Part shown: in pieces, positions 5,107 to 6,187 of the stretch
How positions within the stretch are numbered: position 1 is the stretch's first letter
Layout of the letters: the number at the start of each line of letters is the position of its first letter
Notes under the pieces: generated by a model
The model's database searches: none
Told to the model about the DNA's origin: nothing
Seen by the model: only the letters and a program-made list of their open reading frames with translations
Source: Desulfobacteraceae bacterium
GTDB taxonomy: Bacteria > Desulfobacterota > Desulfobacteria > Desulfobacterales > Desulfosalsimonadaceae
Assembly: GCA_007131845.1 (NCBI GenBank)
Contig: SLPT01000150.1
Location: 1-6,187 of the forward strand
Length of the DNA stretch: 6,187 nucleotides
Direction of reading: 5' to 3'
Translations under genes and position numbers: made by a program

Positions 5107-6153
5107 TTACGAACCCTCCGTTTCCGGCTTTTGTCCATTATCGTATTCATTGGCGGATTGCCATAACAGTTCGATAATCGCTTTCATATAGGGGATGTGG
5201 TTTTCTTTTTTGAGTTTGTCCAGAACTGCCTTTTCCCCTGAATTGCTGATTTTGCGTGCTTCCTTTTGTGCGGCTGCAATGACTTGCCGTTCATCCACAG
5301 CATCCCGGAATATGCGGCTCAGCGAAACTCGCAGGATGGAGGAGCGCTGCAGTCCGAGATTGTCCAGTGCCCAGCGGATCTGCCGGGAATCAACATCCCG
5401 GGTCTGCCGGACCACTTCTGTTGCCAGTCCGGATGAGGTTTCCGGTTGCCTGATTTCGATTGCTCCCGCGGAAATCAGGGAGTTTAAGACGTTGTACGCT
5501 CGAAAATCATCTGCGCCGATTTTGTCAAAGACCTGCCGAACGGTTGATTTTCCGTCGATTATTCCAAGCATTCGCTTTTCATCCGGCTTGAATACAATGT
5601 TTTCGCTGCCTCCCGCATGATCGGCGATTTTTGGTATGGACGATTCACTGGGGATCTGTTTTTTCAACACCGCCAGTTCATCGATCCGCCGGGATGCCTC
5701 CAGCAGGACAAACATGGTGTCCAGTTTGTATTCGATGGCGCCTTTCATGTTGAGTCGGGCATTTACATATTCAAAGTCGCCGGATTCCCATAATAAAACG
5801 TTATACACGGCGTTTTCGGCTTGCTTCAGAAGAAATTCATTGAGTTTTTCGCGGGAGATATGACCGCGGTGCACAAGGATTTTGCCCAGCTTTTCCTTGC
5901 TCTTCGCACCAAGGGTCAGGCATTCTTCAAGAACGGTTTCGGATATGTAGCCGCAGCCCTTCAGAAGTTCTCCCAGGCGATTGTGGTTTTTGGTTTCGGT
6001 GGCATATATGATGTCGCCTTCGTGAAGGAAGATATGTACTGTGTTGGCTTGCGACCCGGATGTGATGCTGAGCTTTCCCGTTCGCTTTTCATAGCTTAGC
6101 ATCTGCAGAATCAAGCTCAGTCCAAATGTTTCGATGTTGCCTGTTAGCGACAT
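5107..6153 (-). CDS. DUF4388 (PATAN) domain protein
   Basis: A cytoplasmic regulatory-type protein of 348 residues, without membrane segments. Residues 1-50 match the DUF4388/PATAN domain: SLTGNIETFGLSLILQMLS, then EKRTGKLSI and VHIFLHEGDIIYA. Residues 58-116 hold two repeats of the form LGELLKGCGYISETVLEECL and LGKILVHRGHISREKLNEFL, like the helical MshE-N / T2SSE-N repeats often found with DUF4388. Residues 119-150 (WESGDFEYV) continue the PATAN-like fold. Residues 191-235 (RMLGIIDGKSTVRQVFDKIG onward) look like a small winged-helix module seen in DUF4388 proteins. The C-terminal 100 residues are helical and charged, with no family recognised. PATAN proteins occur beside two-component, gliding and developmental regulators, but the biochemical role is unclear. 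The start ATG has a modest GGGA seven bases upstream and keeps the conserved N-terminus whole. The gene converges on the iron-sulfur gene with 28 bases between stops, so the two are unlikely to share a transcript. Confidence 0.88.
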   Translation of the reverse strand: MSLTGNIETFGLSLILQMLSYEKRTGKLSITSGSQANTVHIFLHEGDIIYATETKNHNRLGELLKGCGYISETVLEECLTLGAKSKEKLGKILVHRGHISREKLNEFLLKQAENAVYNVLLWESGDFEYVNARLNMKGAIEYKLDTMFVLLEASRRIDELAVLKKQIPSESSIPKIADHAGGSENIVFKPDEKRMLGIIDGKSTVRQVFDKIGADDFRAYNVLNSLISAGAIEIRQPETSSGLATEVVRQTRDVDSRQIRWALDNLGLQRSSILRVSLSRIFRDAVDERQVIAAAQKEARKISNSGEKAVLDKLKKENHIPYMKAIIELLWQSANEYDNGQKPETEGS

Positions 6154-6187
6154 ACAATATCCCGGAAAAATATCTTTGGTATTAAAT

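Noticed and set aside
5195..5620. 141-codon plus-strand frame inside the DUF4388 gene
   Set aside because: It is opposite a gene with a recognised domain; the Ser/Arg-rich low-complexity translation is typical of a shadow frame.
1..6187. CRISPR arrays, tRNA or rRNA genes, insertion sequences
   Set aside because: I saw no regularly spaced repeats, no cloverleaf-type sequence, and no transposase or terminal inverted repeats.

Overview
The window (6187 bases, GC around one half by eye) carries five clear protein genes plus one doubtful small frame. Four clear genes read rightward and the last reads leftward. The mix of genes suggests an anaerobic member of the Desulfobacterota (former Deltaproteobacteria). 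These are a KaiC/KaiB pair without KaiA, a HisKA_3 kinase fused to a receiver, a very cysteine-rich dicluster ferredoxin-like protein, and a DUF4388 (PATAN) protein. This placement is inference; there is no rRNA or other marker.

Bases 2-2942 hold a tight three-gene unit. It contains the last five sixths of a double-domain KaiC ATPase (5' end outside the window), a KaiB-like thioredoxin-fold protein, and a cytoplasmic hybrid histidine kinase with a C-terminal receiver. The stop and start codons overlap at both junctions (TAATG and ATGA), so the three proteins are probably made together by translational coupling. KaiC would be the ATP-driven timer or switch, KaiB its CI-ring partner, and the kinase-receiver the candidate output. 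The kinase has no recognisable sensor domain of its own, which fits an input supplied by a protein partner. No KaiA is seen, and the KaiC tail that would bind KaiA is replaced by an unrelated short tail.

Bases 2943-3379 are a 437-base gap without a convincing gene. It holds several short inverted repeats and, at its right end, a probable promoter with a perfect TATAAT. Bases 3380-4171 encode an ExoA-type exonuclease III / AP endonuclease for base-excision repair. After an 88-base spacer with a nine-A run and a possible 37-codon overlapping frame comes an uncharacterised 272-residue iron-sulfur protein (4260-5078). It combines a C-terminal pair of 4Fe-4S motifs with a second cysteine-rich region upstream.

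The last gene (5107-6153, minus strand) is a 348-residue DUF4388 protein convergent with the iron-sulfur gene. Only 28 bases separate their stop codons, and I see no hairpin terminator there. Its start lies 34 bases from the window edge, so its promoter is mostly or wholly outside.

The most interesting material is the Kai-kinase cassette and the cysteine-rich protein. Kai homologues outside cyanobacteria are known, so the cassette is a notable but not wholly undescribed system.
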